From positions 1 through 64,000 of the forward strand of contig CAWJPF010000026.1 of the NCBI GenBank assembly GCA_963844625.1: 64,000 nucleotides of DNA. Direction: 5' to 3'. Positions 32,257 to 40,729 of the stretch are shown piece by piece. Both the position numbers and the translations under genes were made by a program. The notes beneath the pieces are model-generated. The model made no database searches and had not been told where the DNA came from. It was given only the letters and a program-made list of their open reading frames with translations. This DNA is from Palsa-504 sp963844625 (GTDB lineage Bacteria; Actinomycetota; Actinomycetes; Streptosporangiales; Streptosporangiaceae). Position 1 is the stretch's first letter. Each line of letters starts with the position of its first letter.

Positions 32257-33178
32257 GCCTGCGTCCTTTCGGCCCGGGGGTCGAAATCGGGCCACACGGT
32301 CGCCATGCCAGCGGCGAGGTCATAAGCGGGCTTGTAGCCCAGGGCCCTGGCCGCGGAGATGTCGAGCACGATGGCCGGCATCTCGCCGTTCCCGACCGGC
32401 ACGTGCTCGGCCGGGATGGCGGCCCCGGTGACCTGCCGGGCCGTCGCCACCATGTCGGTCACCGAGACTGAGGTGCCGGCGCCGAGGATCAGCGGGCCGT
32501 TTTGCCGGCCCGCCAGGCCGCGAAAATGCCCTGCACGATGTCGTCGACGTGCACCACGTCGCGGAGCATGCTCCCGTCGCCGCGGACCTGGACGCCCTCG
32601 CGGTCGCGGGCCGCGCGCATCAGCCGCGGGATGAAGCTGTCCTTCTCGGCCATCCCCGGGCCGTAGACGTTGGAGAACCGCAGCGCCGCGCCGGTGATGC
32701 CGTAGCAGTTGGCGTAGCTGCCGATCAGCATCTCGGCCGCCGCCTTGGTGGCGCCGTACGGGGTGAGGGGACGGAGCACGGTCCGCTCCGTGATGACCTC
32801 GCCCGGCCCGCTGCCGGCGCCGACCACCGCGTTGGTCGACGCGAACAGGAAGGTCCCCACCTCGTTCTCCCGGGCGGTTTCCAGCAGCCGGGCGGTGGCG
32901 TCCACGTTGAGCAGGTGGGTGCTGACCGGATCCTCCACCGAGGCCAGCACCGAGGTGACGGCGGCCAGGTGGATGATCACGTCCGCGCCCGGCCGTACGG
33001 CCCGGGCCGGCCCGTCGGGGTCACACAGGTCCCCGACCACCGATCGGACCTCAGGGTCGGGAAACACCCGCAGGTCGGCCACTGTTACCTCGTGTCCTTC
33101 GGCCAGTAGAGCGCGGACCACTCGGCGGCCGATGAAGCCGGCGCCGCCGGTCACCAGAACGCGGGAACGATTCGCCAT
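32253..33178 (-). pseudogene. NAD-dependent epimerase/dehydratase, frameshifted at an A-run
   Basis: From ATG 33178 (GGAGC upstream) the protein is a normal SDR epimerase: LVTGGAGFIGRRVVRALLAEGHEVTVADLR, then YGATKAAAEMLIGSYANCYG, NVYGPGMAEKDSFIPRLMRAARDREGVQVRGDG and MLRDVVHVDDIVQGIFAAWRAG. At the AAAA run near 32500-32504 the frame breaks and stops at 32489. The C-terminus continues in another frame (NGPLILGAGTSVSVTDMVATARQ, on to YKPAYDLAAGMATVWPDF) and ends at 32253, overlapping the GT2 start as ATGA. One extra A would restore a protein of about 308 residues, so a sequencing error, recent mutation or slippage site are all possible. It probably makes a nucleotide-sugar substrate for the GT2. 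Confidence 0.85.
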
Positions 33179-33445
33179 GCGTGCTCCGTTCAGCAACGTT
33201 GCGATGTGTGTCACATGTCGGTCCATGCCAGTTGCGGGACTTGGCACGGTGTCCGTCTGCTCGCGGACAGCTTGATTCGCCATCGGTTCTACCGGTTGCC
33301 GTTCGCCTACGCTACTCGGACGCGCTTAGAGTTTGCTGGTGAATGGCTGGCAACCGATGTATCCGGGAGGTAAAGCCCGGGCCAGTGTACCCGGCCGCCC
33401 TGCGGCCGCCGTCCTGTTGCTTCCCGGCATATGTGCCATGCTGTG

Positions 33446-33566
33446 CGGAGGTAGCAACGCGGAGGAACACCGGTGCGAGTCCGGGGCTGTCCCGCAACTG
33501 TGACCGGGAGCGACCCCCGCGGGGCCGCCGCCTTACCCGGGAGCCAGAGACTCCGGCTGCCGTTCG
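33446..33566 (+). ncRNA. Cobalamin (AdoCbl) riboswitch
   Basis: The conserved core is readable: GGAACACCGGTGCGAGTCCGGGGCTGTCCCGCAACTGTGA (33463-33503, joined over the line) followed by CCCGGGAGCCAGAGACTC (B12 box, about 33536-33553). The order and spacing fit the cobalamin riboswitch family. It lies 40 bases upstream of the first gene of the twelve-gene cobalamin operon, on the same strand, and should repress it when adenosylcobalamin is plentiful, probably by blocking ribosome access (AAGGA near 33597). The 267 bases from the divergent epimerase start to here contain no gene and must hold the operon promoter, which I cannot place. Confidence 0.93.
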
Positions 33567-33608
33567 AGTTCCGGACTTCGGGCGAGGAAACCCGGGAAGG
33601 ACTGGCTG

Positions 33609-35789
33609 ATGATGGCGACGACCGGGGACAGGATCTACCCGTTCACCGGGATCGTGGGAATGGCCGACCTGAAGCTGGCACTGCTGGTCAACGCGGTATC
33701 GCCGGCCATCGGCGGGGTCCTGGTCCGCGGCGAGAAGGGCACCGCCAAGTCGACCATGGTCCGCGGCCTGGCCGCGCTGCTGCCACCGGTGCCGGTGGTC
33801 CCCGGGTGTCCCTTTGCTTGCGACCCCGCGGCCCCCGACCCCGCGTGCCCGGCGGGACCGCATCCGTCCGGCGTGGCCGCGGAAACCCGGCACGTCACCC
33901 TGGCCGAACTCCCGGTCGGCGCCACCGAGGACCGCCTGACCGGCTCGCTCGACATCGAGCGCGTGCTGACCGCGGGCACGACGGCATTCCAGCCCGGCCT
34001 GCTCGCCGCGGCCCACCGCGGGGTGCTGTACGTCGACGAGGTCAACCTGCTCCATGACCACCTGGTAGACCTGCTGCTCGACGCCGCCGCCCTGGGCGTC
34101 AACTACGTCGAGCGCGAAGGCATCTCGGTCCGGCACGCGTCGCGTTTCCTCCTGGTCGGCACCATGAACCCGGAGGAAGGCGAGCTGCGTCCGCAGCTGC
34201 TCGACCGGTTCGGCCTGACCGTCCAGGTGACGGCGAGCCAGGATCCTGCCGAACGGGCCGAGGTGGTCCGCCGCAGGCTCGCGTTCGAGGCGGATCCCGC
34301 CGGGTTCGCGGACCGCTTCGCCGCCGATACCGTCGCGCTCGCCGAGCGGGTGGCGGTGGCCCGGGCCCGGCTCCCGCAGGTCGAGCTGCCCGACGCCGTG
34401 CTGAGCCAGATCTGCGCCGTCTGCGGCGCGTTCGGAGTAGACGGCATGCGCGCCAACCTGGTCACGGCCCGGACCGCGATCGCCCTGGCCGCCTGGCACG
34501 GCCGGGACACGGTAACCGAGGAAGACATCCGGACCGCGGCCCGGCTGGCCCTGCCGCACCGCCGCCGCCGCGATCCCTTCGACGCCCCCGGCCTAGACGA
34601 GCAAGCGCTAGATGATGCCCTGCGAGAAGCAAGCTCCGCCGCCGAGGACCCTCAGACCCCCCGCTCCGAGACCCCCGACCCCGACAACCCCGACCCCGAC
34701 AACCCCGACCCCGACAACCCCGACCCCAATGACCCCGACCCCGACCCCAACCCCGACAACCCGGACCCCAATGACCCCGGCAGCCCCACGGATCCCAGCG
34801 GCCCCGGTGGTCAACCCCAGCAGTCACATCAACCCCAGCAGCCCCACGAGTCACCCCAGTCGTCGGAGGCATCCCAGCCGTCCGGCCAGGGCGCCACGGC
34901 TCCGGCCAGCTCACCCGTGGCGCCCGCGGCCCCCTTCCGCGCCCGGCTGCTGACCGTGCCCGGCACCGGCGAAGGCGCCCCCGGCCGTCGCTCCGCCGCG
35001 CGCGGCCCGTTCGGCCGTACCGTCGGCGCTCGCGTCCCGCTGGGTCGCCCCTTCGCCCTGCACCTCCCCGCCACCGTCCGCGCCTCGGCTTCGCGGCGGC
35101 CGCAGCCCGGCCCGCGCCTGCAGCCCGGCCCCCGGGCCGGCCTGACCCCGTTGACCCCGTTGACCCCGGCGGACCTGCGCGAGGCGGTACGCGAGGGCCG
35201 GGAGGGAAACCTGGTGCTTTTCGCCGTCGACGCTAGCGGGTCGATGGCGGCCCGGCAGCGGATGCGCGCGGTCAAGGGCGCGGTCCTGTCGCTGCTCCTG
35301 GACGCCTACCAGCGCCGGGACAAGGTCGGGCTGGTCACGTTCCGGGGTACCGGCGCCGAACTGGCGCTTCCGCCGACCTCCTCGGTGGAGGCGGCCGCCC
35401 GCCGTCTGACCCACCTGGCGACCGGCGGCCGGACCCCGCTGGCGGCGGGCCTGGCCCAGGCGGCCCGCGTCCTGGCCGCCGAACGCCTGCGTGATCCCCG
35501 CCGCCGTCCCCTGCTCATCGTGGTCACCGACGGCCGCGCCACCAGCGGCAGCGACGCCGACCTGAGGCGGGCCGCGGCCATGCTGGCCGGGGTGGCCAGC
35601 GTGGTGGTGGATTGCGACGCGTCCGTGCTCCAACTCGGCCTGGCCGAACGGCTCGCGGTCCTGCTCGGCGCCAGCCTGTTCCGGCTCGATGAGCTGGCGG
35701 CCGGAGCGCCCGGGGCGCCCGGGGCCAGCCTGGCCGCGCCCGGCCTGGCCAGCGTGGCCCGCCAGATGACGCGCGGGAGGGTGGCCTGA
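33609..35789 (+). CDS. Fused ChlI/ChlD-type chelatase ATPase, putative cobaltochelatase subunit
   Basis: The 726 residues carry an AAA+ module (PFTGIVGMADLKLALLVNAVSP, Walker A GEKGTAKS at 41-48, LYVDEVNLLHDHLVDLLLDAAA, ENP-like GTMNPEEGELRPQLLDRFGL) joined to a C-terminal von Willebrand A domain with MIDAS DASGS near residue 540. Between them, residues ~350-450 form a linker of DPDNP repeats and Pro/Gln/Ser. Combined ChlI-ChlD proteins partner with CobN in actinobacteria in place of CobS/CobT. It is the first gene after the cobalamin riboswitch, so the role as motor for CobN (19417) is strongly suggested. Its TGA overlaps the cobO ATG. Confidence 0.88.
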   Translation: MMATTGDRIYPFTGIVGMADLKLALLVNAVSPAIGGVLVRGEKGTAKSTMVRGLAALLPPVPVVPGCPFACDPAAPDPACPAGPHPSGVAAETRHVTLAELPVGATEDRLTGSLDIERVLTAGTTAFQPGLLAAAHRGVLYVDEVNLLHDHLVDLLLDAAALGVNYVEREGISVRHASRFLLVGTMNPEEGELRPQLLDRFGLTVQVTASQDPAERAEVVRRRLAFEADPAGFADRFAADTVALAERVAVARARLPQVELPDAVLSQICAVCGAFGVDGMRANLVTARTAIALAAWHGRDTVTEEDIRTAARLALPHRRRRDPFDAPGLDEQALDDALREASSAAEDPQTPRSETPDPDNPDPDNPDPDNPDPNDPDPDPNPDNPDPNDPGSPTDPSGPGGQPQQSHQPQQPHESPQSSEASQPSGQGATAPASSPVAPAAPFRARLLTVPGTGEGAPGRRSAARGPFGRTVGARVPLGRPFALHLPATVRASASRRPQPGPRLQPGPRAGLTPLTPLTPADLREAVREGREGNLVLFAVDASGSMAARQRMRAVKGAVLSLLLDAYQRRDKVGLVTFRGTGAELALPPTSSVEAAARRLTHLATGGRTPLAAGLAQAARVLAAERLRDPRRRPLLIVVTDGRATSGSDADLRRAAAMLAGVASVVVDCDASVLQLGLAERLAVLLGASLFRLDELAAGAPGAPGASLAAPGLASVARQMTRGRVA

Positions 35790-36385
35790 TGCCGCAGGGA
35801 ACGCCGGCCCAGATCCCGGATGACGGCCTGACCACGCGGCAGCGGCGGAACCGTCCGCTGGTCATCGTGCATACCGGCGCGGGCAAGGGGAAGTCCACGG
35901 CCGCGTTCGGCCTGGCCCTGCGCGCGTGGAACCAGGGCTGGCCGGTCGGGGTCTTCCAGTTCGTCAAGTCGGCGAAGTGGCACGTGGGCGAGGAACGGGC
36001 GCTCCGGCTCCTCGGCGAGACCGGCCAGGGCGGGACGGTCAGCTGGAACAAGATGGGGGAGGGCTGGTCCTGGATCCAGCGCGACGCCGGCGGTCATGCC
36101 GAGCAGGCCGCGGAGGGCTGGGCCCAGGTAAGGCGGGACCTGGCCGCGCAGACCTACCGCCTGTACGTGCTCGACGAGTTCACCTACCCGATGAAGTGGG
36201 GCTGGGTGGACGTCGACGAGGTCGTCAGCGTGCTCGCGGCCCGGCCGGGGGACCAGCACGTCGTGATCACCGGCCGGGACGCCGACGCCAGGCTGATCGG
36301 CTGCGCTGACCTGGTGACCGAGATGGCCAAGGTCAAGCACCCCATGGATGCCGGTCAGAAGGGCCAGAAGGGCATCGAATGGTAG
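35789..36385 (+). CDS. cobO: Cob(I)yrinic acid a,c-diamide adenosyltransferase
   Basis: This 198-residue protein of the BtuR/CobO family transfers the adenosyl group from ATP to Co(I) corrinoids. It has the P-loop HTGAGKGKSTAAFGLALRAW (30-36 core), GVFQFVKSAKWHVGEERAL, WSWIQRD, the conserved LYVLDEFTYPMKWGW and HVVITGRDADARLIGCADLVTEMAKVKHPMDAGQKGQKGIEW. Length is typical. It overlaps the chelatase stop by one base (TGATG) and the cobB start by seven, so expression is coupled within the riboswitch operon. Confidence 0.96.
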   Translation: MPQGTPAQIPDDGLTTRQRRNRPLVIVHTGAGKGKSTAAFGLALRAWNQGWPVGVFQFVKSAKWHVGEERALRLLGETGQGGTVSWNKMGEGWSWIQRDAGGHAEQAAEGWAQVRRDLAAQTYRLYVLDEFTYPMKWGWVDVDEVVSVLAARPGDQHVVITGRDADARLIGCADLVTEMAKVKHPMDAGQKGQKGIEW

Positions 36386-37755
36386 CCATCCCGCGCCTGG
36401 TCATCGCGGCGCCCGCGTCCGGGTGCGGCAAGACCACCGTGGCCTGTGGGCTGATGGCGGCACTGCGGGCTCGCGGGCTGGCCGTCTCCGGGCACAAGGT
36501 CGGCCCGGACTATATCGATCCCGGTTACCACGCGCTGGCGACCGGCCGGCCGCCACGGAACCTGGACCCGTTCCTGTGCGGCGAGGACCTGATGGCCCCG
36601 CTCTTCCGGCACGGGGCCATCGGGGCCCAGGTAGCCATCATCGAAGGCGTGATGGGCCTGTTCGACGGGGCCGATCCCGCCACGGTTCCCGGCCAGGAAC
36701 CGGGTTTCGGCTCCACCGCTCACGTGGCCCGGCTGCTCGGCGCCCCCGTGGTGCTGGTGGTCGACGCAGCGCGGGCGGGCCGCTCGGTGGCCGCGCTCGT
36801 GGCCGGCTTCGCCGCCTTCGACCCGCGGACGCCGGTCGCGGGCGTGATCCTGAACCGGGTCGCGTCCGACCGGCATGAGCGGCTGCTGCGCGACGCCCTG
36901 GCCTCGTCCGGGATCGCGGTCTACGGCTCGATCAGGCGGACCGAGGGAATCCTCACGCCGTCCCGGCATCTCGGCCTGATCCCCGCCGCGGAGCGTGCGG
37001 CGGAAGCCGGCCAGGCGGTCACCCGGATCGGTGACCTGATCGCCGCGTCCTGCGACCTCGACGCCCTGCTCGCCCTGGCGCGCCGGGCCCCCGCCCTCCC
37101 GGGTCCGGCCTGGGCGCCTCCCCGGCCTCAGAAACCAGCTAGCCCCGCCCCGGTCATTGCCGTGGCGGGCGGCCCGGCCTTTACCTTCGGGTACACCGAG
37201 CAGTGCGAGCTGCTCGAGGCGGCCGGCGCGCGGGTGGCATCATTCGATCCGCTGCGGGACGAGGACCTGCCCGAGGGGACGAGCGGGCTCATCCTCGGCG
37301 GGGGATTCCCCGAGGTACACGCGGCCGAACTGTCCGCCAACGAGCGGCTGCGCGGCCGGGTGGCCGCGCTCGCCCGCCGGGGCGCGCCGATGGCCGCCGA
37401 ATGCGCGGGGCTGCTTTACCTGGCCCGGACGCTGGACGGGCGGCCCATGTGCGGCGTCCTTAACGTGCATGCCACGATGACCGCGAAGCTGACGCTCGGC
37501 TACCGTCTGGTCACCGCCGCGCACGATTCGGTCCTGGCCCGGGCCGGGGACCGGGTCCGCGGTCATGAGTTCCACCGCACCGCGGTCCGGCCAGCCAGCG
37601 GGCCCCGGCCCGCCTGGCGATTCGGCTCTGGCGAGCTCGAGGGTCATGTCACCGGCTCCGGCGTGGCGTCCTACCTGCACACCCACTGGGCCGGTCACCC
37701 GGCCACGGCGGCCAGGTTCGCGGTCGCCTGCCAGCATGCGGGGGTGCCTGCGTGA
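36379..37755 (+). CDS. cobB: Cobyrinate a,c-diamide synthase (CobB/CbiA)
   Basis: This glutamine amidotransferase of 458 residues amidates the a and c side chains of (hydrogeno)cobyrinate. The N-terminal DRTGG-type ATPase domain carries VIAAPASGCGKTTVACGLMAAL, GHKVGPDYIDPGYH and EGVMGLFDG. The C-terminal class I glutaminase-like domain carries GGGFPEVHAAELSAN, MAAECAGLLYLA (catalytic Cys) and HEFHRTAV near the end. The order and length fit the family. It begins inside the cobO 3' end and its stop overlaps the cobI-cobM start. In the aerobic route this reaction precedes CobN cobalt insertion; in the anaerobic route it follows it. Confidence 0.95.
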   Translation: MVAIPRLVIAAPASGCGKTTVACGLMAALRARGLAVSGHKVGPDYIDPGYHALATGRPPRNLDPFLCGEDLMAPLFRHGAIGAQVAIIEGVMGLFDGADPATVPGQEPGFGSTAHVARLLGAPVVLVVDAARAGRSVAALVAGFAAFDPRTPVAGVILNRVASDRHERLLRDALASSGIAVYGSIRRTEGILTPSRHLGLIPAAERAAEAGQAVTRIGDLIAASCDLDALLALARRAPALPGPAWAPPRPQKPASPAPVIAVAGGPAFTFGYTEQCELLEAAGARVASFDPLRDEDLPEGTSGLILGGGFPEVHAAELSANERLRGRVAALARRGAPMAAECAGLLYLARTLDGRPMCGVLNVHATMTAKLTLGYRLVTAAHDSVLARAGDRVRGHEFHRTAVRPASGPRPAWRFGSGELEGHVTGSGVASYLHTHWAGHPATAARFAVACQHAGVPA

Positions 37756-39506
37756 TGAAACAGCTAATCGGCGTGGGGGTCGGCCCGGGCGATCCGGAGC
37801 TGGTCACGGTCAAGGCCGTCCGGGTGCTGCGCGAGGCCGACGTAGTGCTGGTGCCGGTCCTGGCTCTGCCGGAGCCGCCCGGGCCGGCCCTCGAGCAGGG
37901 CCGGGCGGAGACGATCATCCGCGTCTACGTCGACGCGGACCGGATCAAGCGGATCCCGTTCGCGCTGAATGACACCGGCGGGGTCACGCCGCGGCGCGCA
38001 GCGGCCTGGCGGGCGGCCGCCACCGCGGTGGCGGCGGAGTTCGCCGCCGGAGCCAGCGTGGTCGCGTTCGGCACGCTGGGCGACCCCAACCTGTACTCGA
38101 CGTTCAGCTACCTGGCCCAGACCGTCCGCGATCTGGTCCCGGGCGTGGACGTGCGGACCCTGCCTGGCATCACCGCCATGCAGGACCTGGCGTCCCGGGC
38201 CGGCATCTCGCTAGCCGAGGGCACCGAACCGGTTACGCTCGTCCCCCTCAACGGCGGCGTCAGCGCCCTGGACCAGGCGCTGGCCAGCGGCGGGGCCATC
38301 GTCGGCTACAAGGTAGGCGCAGCGGCCAGCCCCTCGCCCGGCGTCCTGCGCGACCGCCTGCACGCGGCCGGCCGCCTAGACGGCGCCGTGATCGGCGCCC
38401 GCCTCGGCCTGGCCGACGAGGTCATCGCCCCCGCGGCCACGTTCCTGCCTGGCGCCCAGGCCGGCCCGGACATCCCGTACCTATCCACTCTGATCGTGCC
38501 GGCCACGCGCCAGCCGGGCACCGGCAGCGGGCTTGCTTCCGCCGCAATCCAGGCTCTCCCCGCGGCGGAAGTGCCTGCTGATACAGCAGTGCCGAAACCA
38601 GGCCAGCACGCGAACAACATCGATGCTCCATCGATGTTGTCCCAGCAACATCGATGCTCCATCGATGTTGCTGGCTCCGGGCATGCCGCGGGGCCAGAGC
38701 AACCAACGGGGCGCGTGTGGTTCGTGGGAGCCGGCCCAGGCGCCCCGGATCTGCTGACGCTACGCGGCGCCGAAGCGATCGCAAACGCAGACATCGTGAT
38801 CTGGGCCTCGAGCCTGGTGCACCCCGGCGTACTCCGGCACGCAAAACCCGGCGCCGAGATCGTGGACTCGGCCCGGCTGCCGATGGAGGGCGTACTGCCC
38901 TACTACAAGAAAGCCGCGCAAGAAAACCTGCAGATCGCCCGCGTCCACTCAGGCGATCCCGCGCTGTGGGGAGCGATCCAGGAACAGCTCGAGCAGTGCG
39001 CTGCGCTGGACCTCGACACCGAAATCGTGCCCGGGGTGTCCAGCTTCACCGCCGTGGCCGCGCGGATCGGGCGCGAACTGACCATCCCCGAGGTCGCCCA
39101 GTCCGTGATCTTGACCAGGCTCGGCGGCGGCAAGACCCCGATGCCGGCGGGGGAGCGGGTCGCCGAGTTCGCCCGTCACGGCACGACGATGGCGCTGTTC
39201 CTTTCGGCCGCGCGGTCCGCCCAGCTTCAGGACGAACTGCTGGCCGGCGGCTACCCGCCGGAGACCCCGTGCGTCGTCGCCTTCCAGGTGACCTGGCCGG
39301 ACGAGCTGATCATCCACTGCGCCCTGGAAGACCTGGCCGCCACCATCCGCGAGCGCAAGCTCTGGAAGCACACGCTGGTGCTGGTCGGCCCTGGCCTGGC
39401 CGCCGGAGGCAGCCGTTCCCACCTCTACCATCCGGGTCATTTCCATGGCTACCGCCGGGCCGAACGCCAGGCCAGGAAGCAGCTCCGCGAAGCGGACCGC
39501 CCGTGA
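37755..39506 (+). CDS. Fused precorrin-2 C20- and precorrin-4 C11-methyltransferase (CobI-CobM)
   Basis: Two SAM-dependent tetrapyrrole methylases are joined. Residues 1-~240 are CobI/CbiL-like (GVGVGPGDPELVTVKAVRVLREADVVLVP, SVVAFGTLGDPNLYSTFSYLAQTV, RTLPGITAMQDLASRAGI). Residues ~320-583 are CobM/CbiF (VWFVGAGPGAPDLLTLRGAEAIANADIVIWASSLV, VHSGDPALWGAIQEQ, PGVSSFTAVAARIGRELTIPEV, LTRLGGGKTPMP). The linker (about 245-320) includes peptides encoded by two tandem AT-rich hairpins (38614-38674). The first codon is ambiguous between GTG 37752 and ATG 37755; the ATG fits MKQLIGVGVG. CobI-CobM is an uncommon pairing because the two act at separate steps. Confidence 0.92.
   Translation: MKQLIGVGVGPGDPELVTVKAVRVLREADVVLVPVLALPEPPGPALEQGRAETIIRVYVDADRIKRIPFALNDTGGVTPRRAAAWRAAATAVAAEFAAGASVVAFGTLGDPNLYSTFSYLAQTVRDLVPGVDVRTLPGITAMQDLASRAGISLAEGTEPVTLVPLNGGVSALDQALASGGAIVGYKVGAAASPSPGVLRDRLHAAGRLDGAVIGARLGLADEVIAPAATFLPGAQAGPDIPYLSTLIVPATRQPGTGSGLASAAIQALPAAEVPADTAVPKPGQHANNIDAPSMLSQQHRCSIDVAGSGHAAGPEQPTGRVWFVGAGPGAPDLLTLRGAEAIANADIVIWASSLVHPGVLRHAKPGAEIVDSARLPMEGVLPYYKKAAQENLQIARVHSGDPALWGAIQEQLEQCAALDLDTEIVPGVSSFTAVAARIGRELTIPEVAQSVILTRLGGGKTPMPAGERVAEFARHGTTMALFLSAARSAQLQDELLAGGYPPETPCVVAFQVTWPDELIIHCALEDLAATIRERKLWKHTLVLVGPGLAAGGSRSHLYHPGHFHGYRRAERQARKQLREADRP
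38614..38674. repeat. Two tandem ATCGAT hairpins inside the CobI-CobM linker
   Basis: Hairpin 1 (38614-38640) has 12-bp arms ACAACATCGATG/CATCGATGTTGT around CTC. Hairpin 2 (38642-38674) has 15-bp arms CCAGCAACATCGATG and its complement around the same loop CTC. The cores are identical, so the unit was duplicated. Both are translated in frame (NNIDAPSMLS, QQHRCSIDVAG) in the interdomain linker. Confidence 0.9.
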
Positions 39507-40729
39507 CCCAGCCGAATGAGCCCGAACTGCTCGAGCCCGACCTGCCACGAACGGCGAAGGTCAGGAAGCAGGCGCTGCGCACCGGCTGGACCACCGGCAC
39601 CTGCGCGGCGGCCGCCGCGAAGGCTGCCACCACCACGCTGCACACCGGCCAGATCCAGGAAACCGTCGAGATCGCGCTGCCGGATGGCCAGCGGGTCAGC
39701 TTCCCCGTGGCCGAATGCACTCTCTCAGAACGACAGCAAGCCGAGGCGGTCGTAATAAAGGACGCGGGCGACGATCCCGACGTCACGCACGGCGCCCGGC
39801 TGACCGCCACCGTGCGCTGGCGCGGGGAGCCAGGCCTCGGGCTAGATGGCGGCGTAGGGGTAGGCGTAGTCACCAAGCCGGGCCTCGGGCTCGAGGTCGG
39901 CGGCCCCGCGATCAACCCGGTTCCGCGCGCGATGATCACCCAGTCGGTCGGCGAGGTCATCGACCTGACCCGCAAGGGCGTTCACGTGGTCATCTCGGTC
40001 CCCGACGGCGAGCGGATGGCCCGCAAGACCACCAACGCCCGCCTCGGCATCATCGGCGGGATCTCGATCCTCGGCACTACCGGCATCGTCCGCCCGTTCT
40101 CGACCGCGTCGTGGCGGGCCAGCGTCGAGCAGGCGGTCGCCGTACTAGCCGCCCAGCCAGCCCAGCCAGCCCAGCCAGCCCAGCAAGCCCAGCACGGCAG
40201 GCACGGCAGGCACGCCCAGCACGAGAGCACGCTGGTACTGTGCACCGGCGGACGCACCGAGCAAGGTGCGATGCGCCTGTTCCCCGAACTTCCCGAGGTC
40301 TCCTTTGTCGAGGTCGGCGACTTCACCGGCGCCGCGCTGCGCCGCGCGGTCGAGCACGGGCTGGCCCGGGTGGTATTCGTCGGCATGGCCGGCAAGCTCA
40401 CCAAGCTGGCCGCCGGCGTGCTGATGACGCACTACACCCGCTCGAAGGTGTCGCTGTCCTTGCTGCGCGACATCACCCTCGCCGCCGGCGGCTCCCCGGA
40501 CCTGGCCGACCAGGTTGGGGCGGCGAACACGGCCCGGCACGCGGCCGAACTCTGGGAGCAGGCAGGCCTCCTGCCAGAAGCGGGCCGCGAGCTGTGCGCC
40601 CGCGCCGCCCAGGTCCTCAGCCGCTTCTGCGCGGAGCTAGCCGCTGCAGGCCAAAACACGCCATCCATCCAGGTCATCATGGTCGACTTCACCGGCCGCA
40701 CCGAGATCGCCCGCGCGGAAGCAGCATGA
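39503..40729 (+). CDS. cbiD: Cobalt-precorrin-5B C1-methyltransferase CbiD
   Basis: This 408-residue protein is CbiD of the oxygen-independent type corrin route. It shows RTGWTTGTCAAAAAKAA, VIKDAGDDPDVTHGARLTA, PGLGLEVGGPAINPVPRAMI, PDGERMARKTTNARLGIIGGISILGTTGIVRPFSTASWRASV, and VVFVGMAGKLTKLAAGVLMTHYTRSKVSLSLL. A repetitive insert at residues ~217-240 (PAQPAQPAQPAQQAQHGRHGRHAQHE, encoded by 9-bp units GCCCAGCCA) separates the two lobes. The start is GTG 39503 overlapping the upstream TGA (GTGA). CbiD removes the need for CobF, which was not found. Confidence 0.95.
   Translation: MTQPNEPELLEPDLPRTAKVRKQALRTGWTTGTCAAAAAKAATTTLHTGQIQETVEIALPDGQRVSFPVAECTLSERQQAEAVVIKDAGDDPDVTHGARLTATVRWRGEPGLGLDGGVGVGVVTKPGLGLEVGGPAINPVPRAMITQSVGEVIDLTRKGVHVVISVPDGERMARKTTNARLGIIGGISILGTTGIVRPFSTASWRASVEQAVAVLAAQPAQPAQPAQQAQHGRHGRHAQHESTLVLCTGGRTEQGAMRLFPELPEVSFVEVGDFTGAALRRAVEHGLARVVFVGMAGKLTKLAAGVLMTHYTRSKVSLSLLRDITLAAGGSPDLADQVGAANTARHAAELWEQAGLLPEAGRELCARAAQVLSRFCAELAAAGQNTPSIQVIMVDFTGRTEIARAEAA

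Noticed and set aside
33312..34559. Long minus-strand frame across the riboswitch and chelatase
   Set aside because: Antisense to a riboswitch and an AAA+ domain; composition and lack of motifs show a GC-rich shadow.
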